Program-made: the position numbers and the translations under genes | NCBI RefSeq assembly: GCF_000612805.1 | Contig: NZ_HG964409.1 | Coordinates: 62,001 to 126,000, forward strand | Origin: Bacillus ndiopicus | Lineage (GTDB): Bacteria > Bacillota > Bacilli > Bacillales_A > Planococcaceae | Length of the DNA: 64,000 bases | Direction of reading: 5' to 3' | Part shown: positions 17,792 through 25,894 of the stretch, in pieces | How the letters are laid out: every line of letters begins with the position of its first letter | Numbering within the stretch: position 1 is the stretch's first letter | The notes under the pieces: model-generated | Told to the model about the DNA's origin: nothing | Seen by the model: the letters and a program-made list of their open reading frames with translations, nothing else | Databases searched by the model: none

Positions 17792-18475
17792 ATTAGAGAA
17801 GTTCCTGTGGAAACATTAAGTTCTGGTACTTATCGCATAGTGTTCAAATTTAATGCTGGGGATGATGCGGTATTTGAGCTAACGATTACTCATAACATCG
17901 AGGAACCATCACTATCTACGCCAGATATGGAGAAACCACAAGAAAAGACAATCGATTTTGGTGATGTCGACGCCGAATTTTGGGCGAATGGGGTTATTCA
18001 ATCGCTCGTTTTGAAAGGCATTATATTAGGCTATTCAAACAATGAATTCAGACCAAACGAGTTGATTCGTCGCGAGCATATGGTTGTGATGTTTTCAAGA
18101 TTAGGTTTATTAACAGAGCAAAGAAAGGCAGCCAAATTTACTGATGTACCAGTAGAATATGTATACTATAATGAAATCCGTTTGGCACAACTAGCTGGGA
18201 TTATAGATGGTAGTGATGGTAAGTTTTATCCGAAGCAGCCTTTAACAAGAGCACAGGCAGCTAAAATTATCGTACTGCTTTTTGGTTTTGAAACAGAGGG
18301 TGCTAAATCCTTTAAGGATGTGCCTGAAAATGCATGATATGCACCGTATATTAGCACATTAGCAAGCCAAGGCATTGTTTTAGGGGATGATGATCATTTC
18401 AATCCAAACGACAATGTGACAAGAGCGCAGTTTGCGGCAATGCTATATAGAGCTTTGCAAAAAAAAGTAGAATAG
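17792..18475 (+). pseudogene. 5'-truncated SLH-domain surface protein with internal stop
   Basis: The frame opens without signal peptide in what looks like the end of an Ig-like/X2 domain (LSSGTYRIVFKF...DDAVFELTIT). Three S-layer homology repeats follow: FGDVDAEFWANGVIQSLV..., FTDVPVEYVYYNEIRLAQLA..., and FKDVPENA-(stop)-YAPYISTLASQG. The TGA at 18335-18337 replaces the Trp codon expected in the third repeat, and the same frame then continues to TAG at 18473-18475. GTG 17807 could start translation, but the product would be cytosolic and lack most of the third repeat. This is the wall-anchoring tail of a lost surface protein. Confidence 0.8.
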
Positions 18476-18493
18476 CAGATTCATACAGTAAAC

Positions 18494-18545
18494 AGAGGGC
18501 TTTTCAGAAAGTAGTATGTTCACTTTCTGAAAAGCCCTCTTTGTT
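18494..18545. terminator. Strong bidirectional intrinsic terminator
   Basis: Perfect 19-bp stem, AGAGGGCTTTTCAGAAAGT against ACTTTCTGAAAAGCCCTCT, loop 9 nt. It serves the SLH remnant on the plus strand and the dihydrouridine synthase on the minus strand, whose stop touches it. Confidence 0.9.
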
Positions 18546-19522
18546 TATTCTCCTACTTCCTTAATTGAAAATGCCTTCAATAACTCACGTGCTTCGGCAG
18601 TTGAATTTACATTCATTAGCTCATTTCTTAGATGACCTGCCCCTTTAAAGCCACGCACATAGATTTTAAAGAATCGCTGCAGTGCTCTAAATGAACGCGT
18701 TTCGAATTCCTTTGAATAGTGATCATACAAATCAAGATGTAAGCTGAGTAAATTAAGGTATTCTGTGGCGCTATGTTCTTGCGGCTCCTTCTCAAAGGCA
18801 TATGGGTTTGTAAAGACGCCTCGACCAATCATAACACCATCAATGCCGTATTGTTCGACTAGCGTTAGCCCTGTTGCACGATCAGGGATGTCGCCATTAA
18901 TTGTCAATAATGTTTCGGGAGCTATTTCATCGCGTAATTTTTTGATGTCCGCAATAAGCTCCCAATGCGCAGGGACCTTGCTCATTTCTTTGCGTGTGCG
19001 AAGATGAATAGAAAGGTTAGCAATACCTTGCTTCAAGATATGTGTTAGCCATTCGCGCCATTCTTCTACATGTGTAAAGCCAAGCCTTGTTTTGACACTC
19101 ACAGGTAAGCCACCAGCTTTTGCAGCTTGAATAATTTCAGCAGCTCGTTCAGGGTGAAGGATTAAGCCTGCTCCTTTGCCTCTTTCCGCCACATTGTCGA
19201 CAGGACAGCCCATATTGATATCGACACCTTTAAAGCCTAGCTCCTTCATGCCAATACTCATTTGTCGGAAATGCTCAGGATTGTCTCCCCAAATATGTGC
19301 AACAATAGGATGCTCGTCTTCTGTAAAAGCTAGACGACCACGTAAGCTATCTACGCCTTCTGGATGACAGTAGCTTGCTGTATTGGTAAATTCCGTGAAG
19401 AATACATCAGGACGCCCCGCTTCTTTAATCACATGGCGAAATACAACATCTGTTACTTCTTCCATTGGTGCTAATATAAAAAATGGCCGTGGTAAATCAA
19501 GCCAAAAATTACTTTGATTCAT
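18545..19522 (-). CDS. tRNA-dihydrouridine synthase family protein
   Basis: A 325-residue FMN-dependent TIM-barrel enzyme that reduces uridine to dihydrouridine in tRNA. Visible features: the FMN-binding start LAPMEEVTD, catalytic Cys106 in [35 protein letters not shown] and the phosphate-binding GVMIGRG. The ERGKGAG context differs from the V..GAGAAL of classical DusB, and this subfamily is a Dus paralogue common in Firmicutes; which uridine it modifies is not predictable. Monocistronic. Confidence 0.88.
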   Translation of the reverse strand: MNQSNFWLDLPRPFFILAPMEEVTDVVFRHVIKEAGRPDVFFTEFTNTASYCHPEGVDSLRGRLAFTEDEHPIVAHIWGDNPEHFRQMSIGMKELGFKGVDINMGCPVDNVAERGKGAGLILHPERAAEIIQAAKAGGLPVSVKTRLGFTHVEEWREWLTHILKQGIANLSIHLRTRKEMSKVPAHWELIADIKKLRDEIAPETLLTINGDIPDRATGLTLVEQYGIDGVMIGRGVFTNPYAFEKEPQEHSATEYLNLLSLHLDLYDHYSKEFETRSFRALQRFFKIYVRGFKGAGHLRNELMNVNSTAEARELLKAFSIKEVGE

Positions 19523-19651
19523 TGATAAATATCCTCTCTTTCAAAACTGTATCTTGAAAAAAGATACCATATTTATTTTCCCTTTACATAGTTAATTGAC
19601 TTATTGGTTTTCCAAAAGGGCAGATTTATGAGGAATAGTTGCAATAATTAA

Positions 19652-19678
19652 AGGGCTGTTGGATTATCCAACAGCCCT
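19652..19678 (-). terminator. Intrinsic terminator of the SDR gene
   Basis: Perfect 12-bp stem AGGGCTGTTGGA / TCCAACAGCCCT with a 3-nt loop just after the SDR stop; T-rich stretch follows on the minus strand. Confidence 0.8.
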
Positions 19679-19690
19679 AATTTGTAGAAC

Positions 19691-20428
19691 TTATTGTGCA
19701 GAAATACCGCCATCAATGACGAACTCAGAGCCTGTAGAGTAGCTTGATTCATCAGAGGCTAAAAATAGTACCATTTTTGAAACTTCTTCAGGTTGGGCAA
19801 TACGTTTTAATGGAATATGCTTTGCAAATTCTTCAACGGCTGCCTTCGTATCTTCTTGGACTACCATCGGTGTAGCGATGACACCTGGATGTACAGAATT
19901 TACGCGAATATTATAGTGAGCGCCTTCAACTGCGGCTGCTTTTGTCATGCCACGTACAGCAAACTTCGTATCTGTGTAGCCGATTGCACCAGCAACTAAG
20001 CCATTTAGTGAGGAAATATTAACGATTGAGCCTCCACCTGCCTTCTGCATTGAAGGAATAACAGCCTTCATACCTAAAAATACAGATACTTGATTAATTT
20101 CTACAAGGCGACGATATTCTTCAAGTGTTGTTTGGAGTATTGATTTAGCCATTGTGATACCAGCATTATTTACTAAAACGTTTACTGGACCGAAAGCTTC
20201 CTCTGCTTTTGCAATGACTGTAGCCCAATCCTCCTCACTAGTTACGTTTTGTTTAACAAAAATAGCGTTTTCCCCTAATTCATTAGCTAACGCCAGTCCT
20301 TTTTCCTCACTTAAATCAGTAATAACAACTTTAGCGCCTTCTTCAACGAATAATTTTGCGTGTGCAGCTCCCATACCTTGAGCAGCACCTGTAATAATTG
20401 CAATTTTACCTTCTAAACGAGCCATCAT
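19691..20428 (-). CDS. Short-chain dehydrogenase/reductase
   Basis: A 245-residue classical SDR with NAD(P)-binding TGAAQGMG (residues 13-20), NNAG at 87-90, catalytic Ser139/140, Tyr151 and Lys155 (YTDTK), and the PG motif (HPGVIATPM). Asp38 at the end of beta2 (ITDLS) favours NAD(H). It resembles cyclopentanol/3-alpha(20-beta)-hydroxysteroid-type dehydrogenases, but substrate is unknown. Two tandem ATGs (20428 and 20425) follow AGGAGG and either could be used. A divergent TetR gene 170 bp away probably controls it. Confidence 0.88.
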   Translation of the reverse strand: MMARLEGKIAIITGAAQGMGAAHAKLFVEEGAKVVITDLSEEKGLALANELGENAIFVKQNVTSEEDWATVIAKAEEAFGPVNVLVNNAGITMAKSILQTTLEEYRRLVEINQVSVFLGMKAVIPSMQKAGGGSIVNISSLNGLVAGAIGYTDTKFAVRGMTKAAAVEGAHYNIRVNSVHPGVIATPMVVQEDTKAAVEEFAKHIPLKRIAQPEEVSKMVLFLASDESSYSTGSEFVIDGGISAQ

Positions 20429-20599
20429 AAATTCCTCCTAGCATTAATAATTTCATTAAAATAAACTACAAATGTAAATTAACAGAATTATGTAGGTGAT
20501 GTCAATTCACAGTTCCTATAATTTAGCCTTAAAAAGCTGCTTTTGCGACGTCGTGTTATAATTTGTACAAAAGATTGTATGAAATTAGGTGATTTAGTA

Positions 20600-21196
20600 G
20601 TGGTAACGGAAGATCGACGCATTGTCAGAACACGTACAAAGCTAAAAGGGGCAATGCTCACTTTATTAAAGGAAAAGCAATTTAAAGATATTTCGATAAC
20701 AGAAATTGCTAAGGTGGCAGGTTGTAATCGTGTGACGTTTTATTCGCATTATGAAGATAGCACACAGTTATTAGCAAATATTTTTAAGGACTATTTAGAG
20801 GAGCTTGCGCAATACTATCGAGAGAGTTATAAAGGAAAGGAGTCCTTTTCATTATCTGACCCTACGCCGAACATCCCCATCTTTGAATTCGTTTATAAGA
20901 ATCAATTTGTGTTTTCACTCATGTTAATGGGGGAGGTAATTCCAGGCTCTCAAAACACATTTTGTGAAACAATGGGCGGCATTAGTCGTAAAGATTTAAG
21001 CTTGAAAGAGGAAGTGTGGGTCGATATAGAGGCAATAAACTCCTATGAAACATATGCATTTTTAGGCTTATTTATATATTGGATTAAACAGGGTTTTCAA
21101 AGTACGCCTAAGGAAATGGCGGAAAGACTGGCATTTTTACATACGACTTCGCTTGGGGAAGTGAAGGTTGTTACTGAAAGTGATAGGGATTCATAA
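20600..21196 (+). CDS. TetR/AcrR family regulator
   Basis: A 198-residue repressor with an N-terminal TetR helix-turn-helix (ISITEIAKVAGCNRVTFYSHYEDSTQLL). The C-terminal domain is of the kind seen in dihydroxyacetone-kinase-regulator-like TetR proteins (FLGLFIYWIKQGFQSTPKEMAERL). The upstream in-frame start at 20543 is rejected because a TATAAT -10 element lies at 20557-20562. GTG 20600 has AGGTGA 7 nt upstream; ATG 20579 is an alternative. It is divergent from the SDR gene, its likely target. Confidence 0.85.
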   Translation: MVTEDRRIVRTRTKLKGAMLTLLKEKQFKDISITEIAKVAGCNRVTFYSHYEDSTQLLANIFKDYLEELAQYYRESYKGKESFSLSDPTPNIPIFEFVYKNQFVFSLMLMGEVIPGSQNTFCETMGGISRKDLSLKEEVWVDIEAINSYETYAFLGLFIYWIKQGFQSTPKEMAERLAFLHTTSLGEVKVVTESDRDS

Positions 21197-21229
21197 TGAA
21201 AATTATTATGCCACAGTAAAGTAAAAGGC

Positions 21230-21267
21230 GGTTTAGGAAAGATAGATAAAATCTACCTTCCTAAACC
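21230..21267 (-). terminator. Hairpin at the end of the 3' gene fragment
   Basis: Stem GGTTTAGGAA / TTCCTAAACC with further internal pairing, followed on the minus strand by CCGCCTTTTAC. It overlaps the stop codon of the fragment at 21261. Confidence 0.5.
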
Positions 21268-21563
21268 TTGGGATTGTCCTCTAATGCAATTACAGGAAAC
21301 CCCGCACGGCTCCACAGCCATAACGGTGTATGAACATCAATTGGAGCGAGCCCGCTACCATGTAATGCTTGCTCCCACGCCTCTGCAACTACTTTTCTAT
21401 CTTCTGATGTACCATTCAGTACATCTGCTGAGCATAATCCTAATTGGACAGTCGCTTTCAAAATATGGGTATCTGGAGCAATGGTTATCAGCTCCCGTGA
21501 TTTCCATTTTACGTTTGTATAGTTTTCTAAAACATAGAGCCAGTAATTAAAAATTTTTGGCCC
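21261..21563 (-). pseudogene. 3' fragment of an unidentified gene
   Basis: The minus strand carries about 100 codons that look like real protein: GPKIFNYWLYVLENYTNV..., ITIAPDTHILKATVQLGL, then WEQALHGSGLAPIDVHTP and LWLWSRAGFPVIAL. No start codon exists upstream: the frame meets TAA at 21573-21575, inside the end of the DUF4188 gene. The fragment therefore seems to be the C-terminal part of a gene whose 5' end was deleted, fused behind the DUF4188 gene. The APDTH and PIDVHTPLW segments recall HhH-GPD base-excision proteins, but this is a guess. Confidence 0.6.
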
Positions 21564-22039
21564 TATTGTTTTTTAAGTCGTTGTCGAGCAGAGTTTTGTT
21601 CAGTAGTGACAGGGTCATGTTGTAATGCTTTTCCTAAACCATATTGAGGCATATTGACATAAATAGCTTCATATTCCTTCTTACTTATTTGATAGGTTTC
21701 ATGATAAATGCCAACCGCTTCATTATTGCCTATCTTTTGATTGAAATGTTTCCAGGCAGTCAAATGGTTTTCATTTTTAGCATAGGCAAGTAGGTCATCA
21801 AGAGATCGCCAATATTGAATCATCGTAGTCGTCCTAAACCCAAAATAACTTTCCGTCGATAAAAAACCTAGATCTTCTTTGTTTGTATAAAGCTCTTTAA
21901 TCATACCAGGCATAGCTTTAAAGACAGGCAACCATTTATGGACAGCGAGGTATTTATTTACTCTCATGCCAATGATAAAAACGACAATATCCTCTGAATT
22001 ATCAATCGTATAGCGTCCAGTATAGATTTGCTTTGCCAT
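21563..22039 (-). CDS. DUF4188 (monooxygenase-like) family protein
   Basis: This 158-residue protein has the dimeric alpha-beta barrel look of heme-monooxygenase/ABM-type proteins: FIIGMRVNKYLAVHKWLPVF..., ESYFGFRTTTMIQYWRSLDDLLAYA, LTAWKHFNQKIGNNEAVGIYHETY. These are the conserved blocks of DUF4188. The family has no established activity. It follows the PadR regulator by 15 bp on the same strand and is probably its target. The TAG stop sits at the junction with the downstream gene fragment. Confidence 0.8.
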   Translation of the reverse strand: MAKQIYTGRYTIDNSEDIVVFIIGMRVNKYLAVHKWLPVFKAMPGMIKELYTNKEDLGFLSTESYFGFRTTTMIQYWRSLDDLLAYAKNENHLTAWKHFNQKIGNNEAVGIYHETYQISKKEYEAIYVNMPQYGLGKALQHDPVTTEQNSARQRLKKQ

Positions 22040-22054
22040 CGTGCATTCCTCCTG

Positions 22055-22591
22055 TTATTTAAGTTTTTCAAGCGTAGCATTACACCAATCTATTGCAGCT
22101 TGTGCCGTTCTTTTTCCGTAGTCCAATGTGAACAGCCAATACATTGCATCTTCGTTCTTATCTTGCTGAATTGCTAGTTCAATCGCGATGTATGTTTGAT
22201 AGCGTTTCTCAAGGTTTTCCTTGTAATTTTGTAGTAATAATATTTGTTTCTCTTGAGATTGATAGTGACCAAAAAATAATTTTAGTAGAACTTCATTTCG
22301 TTCTGCTGGGAAATTTACGATTGGCTGCTCTAACCAACTTTTTAATACTTCTAGGCCTTTGGCAGTTAAATAATATTCATTTTTATCGGGTCTCCCACTA
22401 TTTGATGATGTTCGAATTTCTGCTAATCCCTCCTGTGAAATTAATTTAAGCGTCGGGTAGATTTGCCCATAACTGATTTTCCAAAAATGATTTAAGCTTC
22501 GATCAATAAGCTGTTTAATAGCATAGCCTGATTTACATTCAGTTGTTAGTATTCCTAATATTGCATATGTTGTGTCGCTGTAGTTTTTCAT
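22055..22591 (-). CDS. PadR family transcriptional regulator
   Basis: A 178-residue regulator with the PadR winged helix (YAILGILTTECKSGYAIKQLIDRSLNHFWKISYGQIYPTLKLISQEGLAEI) and the C-terminal dimerisation domain typical of the PadR/AphA (Vir_act_alpha_C) subgroup. PadR proteins repress their own operon until a ligand is bound. A 28-bp near-perfect palindrome at 22603-22630, 11 bp upstream of the ATG, is an obvious operator. It is cotranscribed with the DUF4188 gene. Confidence 0.9.
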   Translation of the reverse strand: MKNYSDTTYAILGILTTECKSGYAIKQLIDRSLNHFWKISYGQIYPTLKLISQEGLAEIRTSSNSGRPDKNEYYLTAKGLEVLKSWLEQPIVNFPAERNEVLLKLFFGHYQSQEKQILLLQNYKENLEKRYQTYIAIELAIQQDKNEDAMYWLFTLDYGKRTAQAAIDWCNATLEKLK

Positions 22592-22602
22592 AGCATCTCA
22601 CC

Positions 22603-22630
22603 TATCTAAAAGATATATATCATTTAGATA
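22603..22630 (-). promoter_or_regulatory. PadR operator palindrome
   Basis: TATCTAAA - A - GATATATATC - A - TTTAGATA: perfect dyad apart from the two A positions flanking the centre. It lies 11 bp upstream of the padR start, so a bound dimer would block transcription or initiation. Confidence 0.7.
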
Positions 22631-22801
22631 TATAGTAATGGATAACATTTAAAAACACAAGTTGAAATGAAACTTCACTTCGTTTCCCAACGTAAATAAT
22701 GCAAAAGGGTATCTTATCCTATTTTTATATGTGTAAAAATTTGCTTTAATAAAGTAAAACTTCAAACATTTGATAGAGATAAATGAAAGCGAGGGAAGTT
22801 G

Positions 22802-24673
22802 ATGGGATTTATTAAATTAAATTGCCCGAATTGTAATGGCAAGCTGAAATATAAAGAGGGACAAACGATTAAATGCCCTTACTGTGAAACGGAATTAATG
22901 TTGAAAGAAAATAAGGTTTATTACGTTAACCAAACAATAAACAATTATTATGGAGATGCTACTCCTAAAAAGACTCAACAGGCTAATCCAAATTTCAAAA
23001 TCGCGCTATTAATACCTATTGCGATATTGCTGGCATTTATGACGTACTTTTTCTTGATTGATACGAAAACAATTAGTACTGAAAAAACGACGGTTGCAGT
23101 TCGTACAATGCCAGAAAGTGAAGCACTTCTATTCTTCTTGAAGGATATTTTCAATAAAGGGGACACGCTGCCTACTGAGGAGGAAATTGCGACAATTCGT
23201 TATTTCTTTGCTCACAAAGTTGATAATCAGTGGCAATTTGAATATAGCTTTGATGATCCATTTTCTAATGGGCAAGCTGAAATATTTAGTTATACGTTAA
23301 TGGATAAGTTATTGAATAAAGAGAGAATCGACCAGAAGGACTTTGAAGCTTTTACGGGATTAACTAAGCTGAAGCTAGATGATGAATATGATATTCAGCA
23401 AAGCGACCAATTAAGCTTGAAGCATTTAAAAGACTTAAAAAGCTATTCAGGTGCTTTCAATGAATCGTTTGATAGAATTGGTGAGTTTATAGGGGATAAA
23501 TCGAAAATTGTGGAGCTCTCTGTACAAATTCGCAATAACAATGAGCTTGCATTATTACTAGATTTTCCGAATTTACAGTCACTTTATATTACTTATGTCG
23601 ATGAATCGGTGACAGATTTTCATATACTGAATCAGCTAAAATTAAAATCATTCGGAATAAATTATATTGATGATTTTAATTGGTTATCTTCACTAACTGA
23701 TTTACAATCCTTAAAAATTACTTTTACGGATGCGACAGACTTTAGTGCATTATATGCATTAAGCCAATTACGTGAGCTAACAGTAGAAAGTGCTAAGAAT
23801 TTAAAAACGTTAGACTTCATACAAAGCATGCCGAATTTACAGTCTCTTCAATTGAGTTCTACGTACGTTACAAATTTGGAGCCTGTTAGAAATAAGCAGT
23901 CTTTGACGAAGCTAATTTTACAAAGTAACTCTGAATTAGATTCACTTGAAGCTGTAGGTAGCCTGCCTTCTTTAACGGAGTTGGAGGTAAGAGGTTATTA
24001 TCCGGGTGATTTGCCGGTAATTGTTGCACCAAACCTAAAGAAAGCGCAATTAAGAGATGATTTTATAGCAAAACTAAAGGCACCTGCTTTAAAAGATTTA
24101 ACGGTTTATCTTGATTCAGATTTCGATGCAGCTCAGTTATTGAAATTCTCACAGTTGGAACAGCTTTCGACATTTGAGAATGAGGAATTTATAAATGTTC
24201 GCTCATTAAATAAAATCCCTAGCCTACAAACATTAAACTTAAATGAACCGTACCTTCTTTCGGGTGAGACGAACGAACTATTTAATTTGCAGTATGTGAA
24301 AACATTAACTTGTACTGGCTGCTCCTTTGGTATCTTAGGTGAAAAGCCGTTTGTGAATAATACGTTAGAGCATTTAACATTGAGTAAACCTTCCTTTCAA
24401 ATTAACCGAGGTGAGTGGGTCAATGATCTCAATAAACTGATGCCATATTTTAAGGATATGACTACATTGCGTTCATTTACATTGCAGGAAAGCGCGTTGC
24501 AATCCTTAAGCTTTATAGAAAAATGGCAGGAGGTTGAGACGTTGCATTTAGAAAACGGCGCTATTACGAATATTGAGCCATTAGTCAAGCTCCCTAATTT
24601 GCAAAAGCTGTATATTACGGGGAATCCAGTGCAAAATAAATCAGTTTTGGATAAAGATATATTAGTTTATTAA
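22802..24673 (+). CDS. Zinc-ribbon, single-pass membrane protein with leucine-rich repeats
   Basis: A 623-residue protein of unusual layout. Residues 1-35 are a zinc ribbon with two CxxC knuckles (CPNC and CPYC). One transmembrane helix lies at about 60-82 (IALLIPIAILLAFMTYFFLI). From about residue 200 to the end there are irregular internalin-like leucine-rich repeats (NLQSLYITY, LQSLKITF, LRELTVES, LQSLQLSS, LTKLILQS, LQKLYITG). The basic/zinc end should be cytoplasmic and the LRR part outside. Start ATG 22802 after GAGGGA is preferred to TTG 22799. It is monocistronic. Function unknown; a sensor or adhesion role is only a guess. Confidence 0.75.
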   Translation: MGFIKLNCPNCNGKLKYKEGQTIKCPYCETELMLKENKVYYVNQTINNYYGDATPKKTQQANPNFKIALLIPIAILLAFMTYFFLIDTKTISTEKTTVAVRTMPESEALLFFLKDIFNKGDTLPTEEEIATIRYFFAHKVDNQWQFEYSFDDPFSNGQAEIFSYTLMDKLLNKERIDQKDFEAFTGLTKLKLDDEYDIQQSDQLSLKHLKDLKSYSGAFNESFDRIGEFIGDKSKIVELSVQIRNNNELALLLDFPNLQSLYITYVDESVTDFHILNQLKLKSFGINYIDDFNWLSSLTDLQSLKITFTDATDFSALYALSQLRELTVESAKNLKTLDFIQSMPNLQSLQLSSTYVTNLEPVRNKQSLTKLILQSNSELDSLEAVGSLPSLTELEVRGYYPGDLPVIVAPNLKKAQLRDDFIAKLKAPALKDLTVYLDSDFDAAQLLKFSQLEQLSTFENEEFINVRSLNKIPSLQTLNLNEPYLLSGETNELFNLQYVKTLTCTGCSFGILGEKPFVNNTLEHLTLSKPSFQINRGEWVNDLNKLMPYFKDMTTLRSFTLQESALQSLSFIEKWQEVETLHLENGAITNIEPLVKLPNLQKLYITGNPVQNKSVLDKDILVY

Positions 24674-24694
24674 AAAATTCTGATTCAAAAATTA

Positions 24695-24722
24695 AGGCAG
24701 AAATCACTGGTGATTTCTGCCT
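24695..24722 (+). terminator. Hairpin after the LRR gene
   Basis: Perfect 13-bp stem AGGCAGAAATCAC / GTGATTTCTGCCT with a 2-nt loop. Only a short T-rich tail follows, so it is a weaker intrinsic terminator. Confidence 0.6.
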
Positions 24723-24863
24723 GTTCATGTTTACCTAAAGAAGACATGCCTCTATCTACATCCTATCAAAAACTAAATTATAAGTCTATTAATAAGTGGA
24801 CTGCCATGTGATAATAAGCTTGCGCAAATACTTCATAACGTTATGATGAATTGAGAGGCAAGG

Positions 24864-25601
24864 ATGAAGCAAAATATATATGATAACAATGAATTTTTCC
24901 AGCAATATAAAGCATTAAGGGCGCGTGAAAATAATTATAATAATTTGCTAGAGCAACCCAATTTCCTCACACTTGTGCCTGCTTTAAAAGACAAAGTGGT
25001 GCTTGATATCGGCTGTGGCATGGGAGGCTTTGCGGCAGCCTGTGTAAATCAAGGGGCAAGGCATGTCACAGGCATTGATATTTCAGCAAATATGATTGCT
25101 ACAGCTAAAAGTCTGCACACTTATGAAAACTTAACCTTTGAGCAAGCCGCCTTTGAGGACTTAATAGTACCAACAGCATCTATTGATTTTATTAGTAGCT
25201 CATTAGCTTTTCACTATATAGCAGATTTTTCACAGCTTATAAAAAAAATTAGTGTAGCATTGCGGAGTGACGGAATTTTGCTATTCTCTATAGAACACCC
25301 AATTGCGACCTCAAATAAGGCTAACGAGTATTCGATTACAGATGAAACAGGGAACATATTGCATTTTGCGTTAGATAATTATCAGAATGAGGGCCTACGC
25401 ACACAGCATTGGCTAGTCGATAATGTCATGACTTACCATCGTACAATGTCTACGGTCTTAAATACATTAATTGATAATGGTTTAAAAATTGAAAAAATAA
25501 TAGAGCCTATGCCAACTGATGAAGCAATTGCTAAATTACCTAGCATTCAAAAGGAGCTACGCCGACCATCATTTTTAATTGTAAGGGCGAGAAAGGTATA
25601 G
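24864..25601 (+). CDS. Class I SAM-dependent methyltransferase
   Basis: A 245-residue Methyltransf_11-type enzyme. Motif I is VVLDIGCGMGGFAAAC (about residues 45-60), followed by TGIDISANM (motif II) and a FISSSLAFHYIADF motif-IV region. The LLFSIEHPIAT segment is characteristic of a group of bacterial small-molecule methyltransferases annotated only as SAM-dependent. Monocistronic, substrate unknown. Confidence 0.85.
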   Translation: MKQNIYDNNEFFQQYKALRARENNYNNLLEQPNFLTLVPALKDKVVLDIGCGMGGFAAACVNQGARHVTGIDISANMIATAKSLHTYENLTFEQAAFEDLIVPTASIDFISSSLAFHYIADFSQLIKKISVALRSDGILLFSIEHPIATSNKANEYSITDETGNILHFALDNYQNEGLRTQHWLVDNVMTYHRTMSTVLNTLIDNGLKIEKIIEPMPTDEAIAKLPSIQKELRRPSFLIVRARKV

Positions 25602-25710
25602 TTGTTTAAATTGAGGATGATTTTAAAAATGTGGGGATATGCCAGCTATTTATAACATGCCTTAGACATGTGTTTGATGTACATCAGACGCAAGTTTTTT
25701 TACATAAAAA

Positions 25711-25740
25711 TAGTACAAACCATAAGAAAGGTTTGTACTA
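25711..25740. terminator. Hairpin between methyltransferase and helD
   Basis: Perfect 11-bp stem TAGTACAAACC / GGTTTGTACTA with an 8-nt loop. The T-run lies on the minus-strand side (ATTTTTATG), while the only nearby upstream gene is on the plus strand, so its role is unclear. Confidence 0.45.
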
Positions 25741-25894
25741 AAAGTATATAAAATGCATTGCAAAAAACGCCAGTCTATGATAAGTTTATATAGATATACG
25801 CTATTTTCAAATTAACATAAAATATCCCTATCATAATTATAGCGTATAATTTATTGCTAGTCAACCCCTATATTGATTTGAAGGAGTGAGCGCT

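Noticed and set aside
21284..21550. 88-residue plus-strand ORF
   Set aside because: It is antisense to the more protein-like minus-strand gene fragment and has no ribosome site.
25711..25740. Riboswitch upstream of helD
   Set aside because: A single simple hairpin 155 bp upstream with no conserved riboswitch core.
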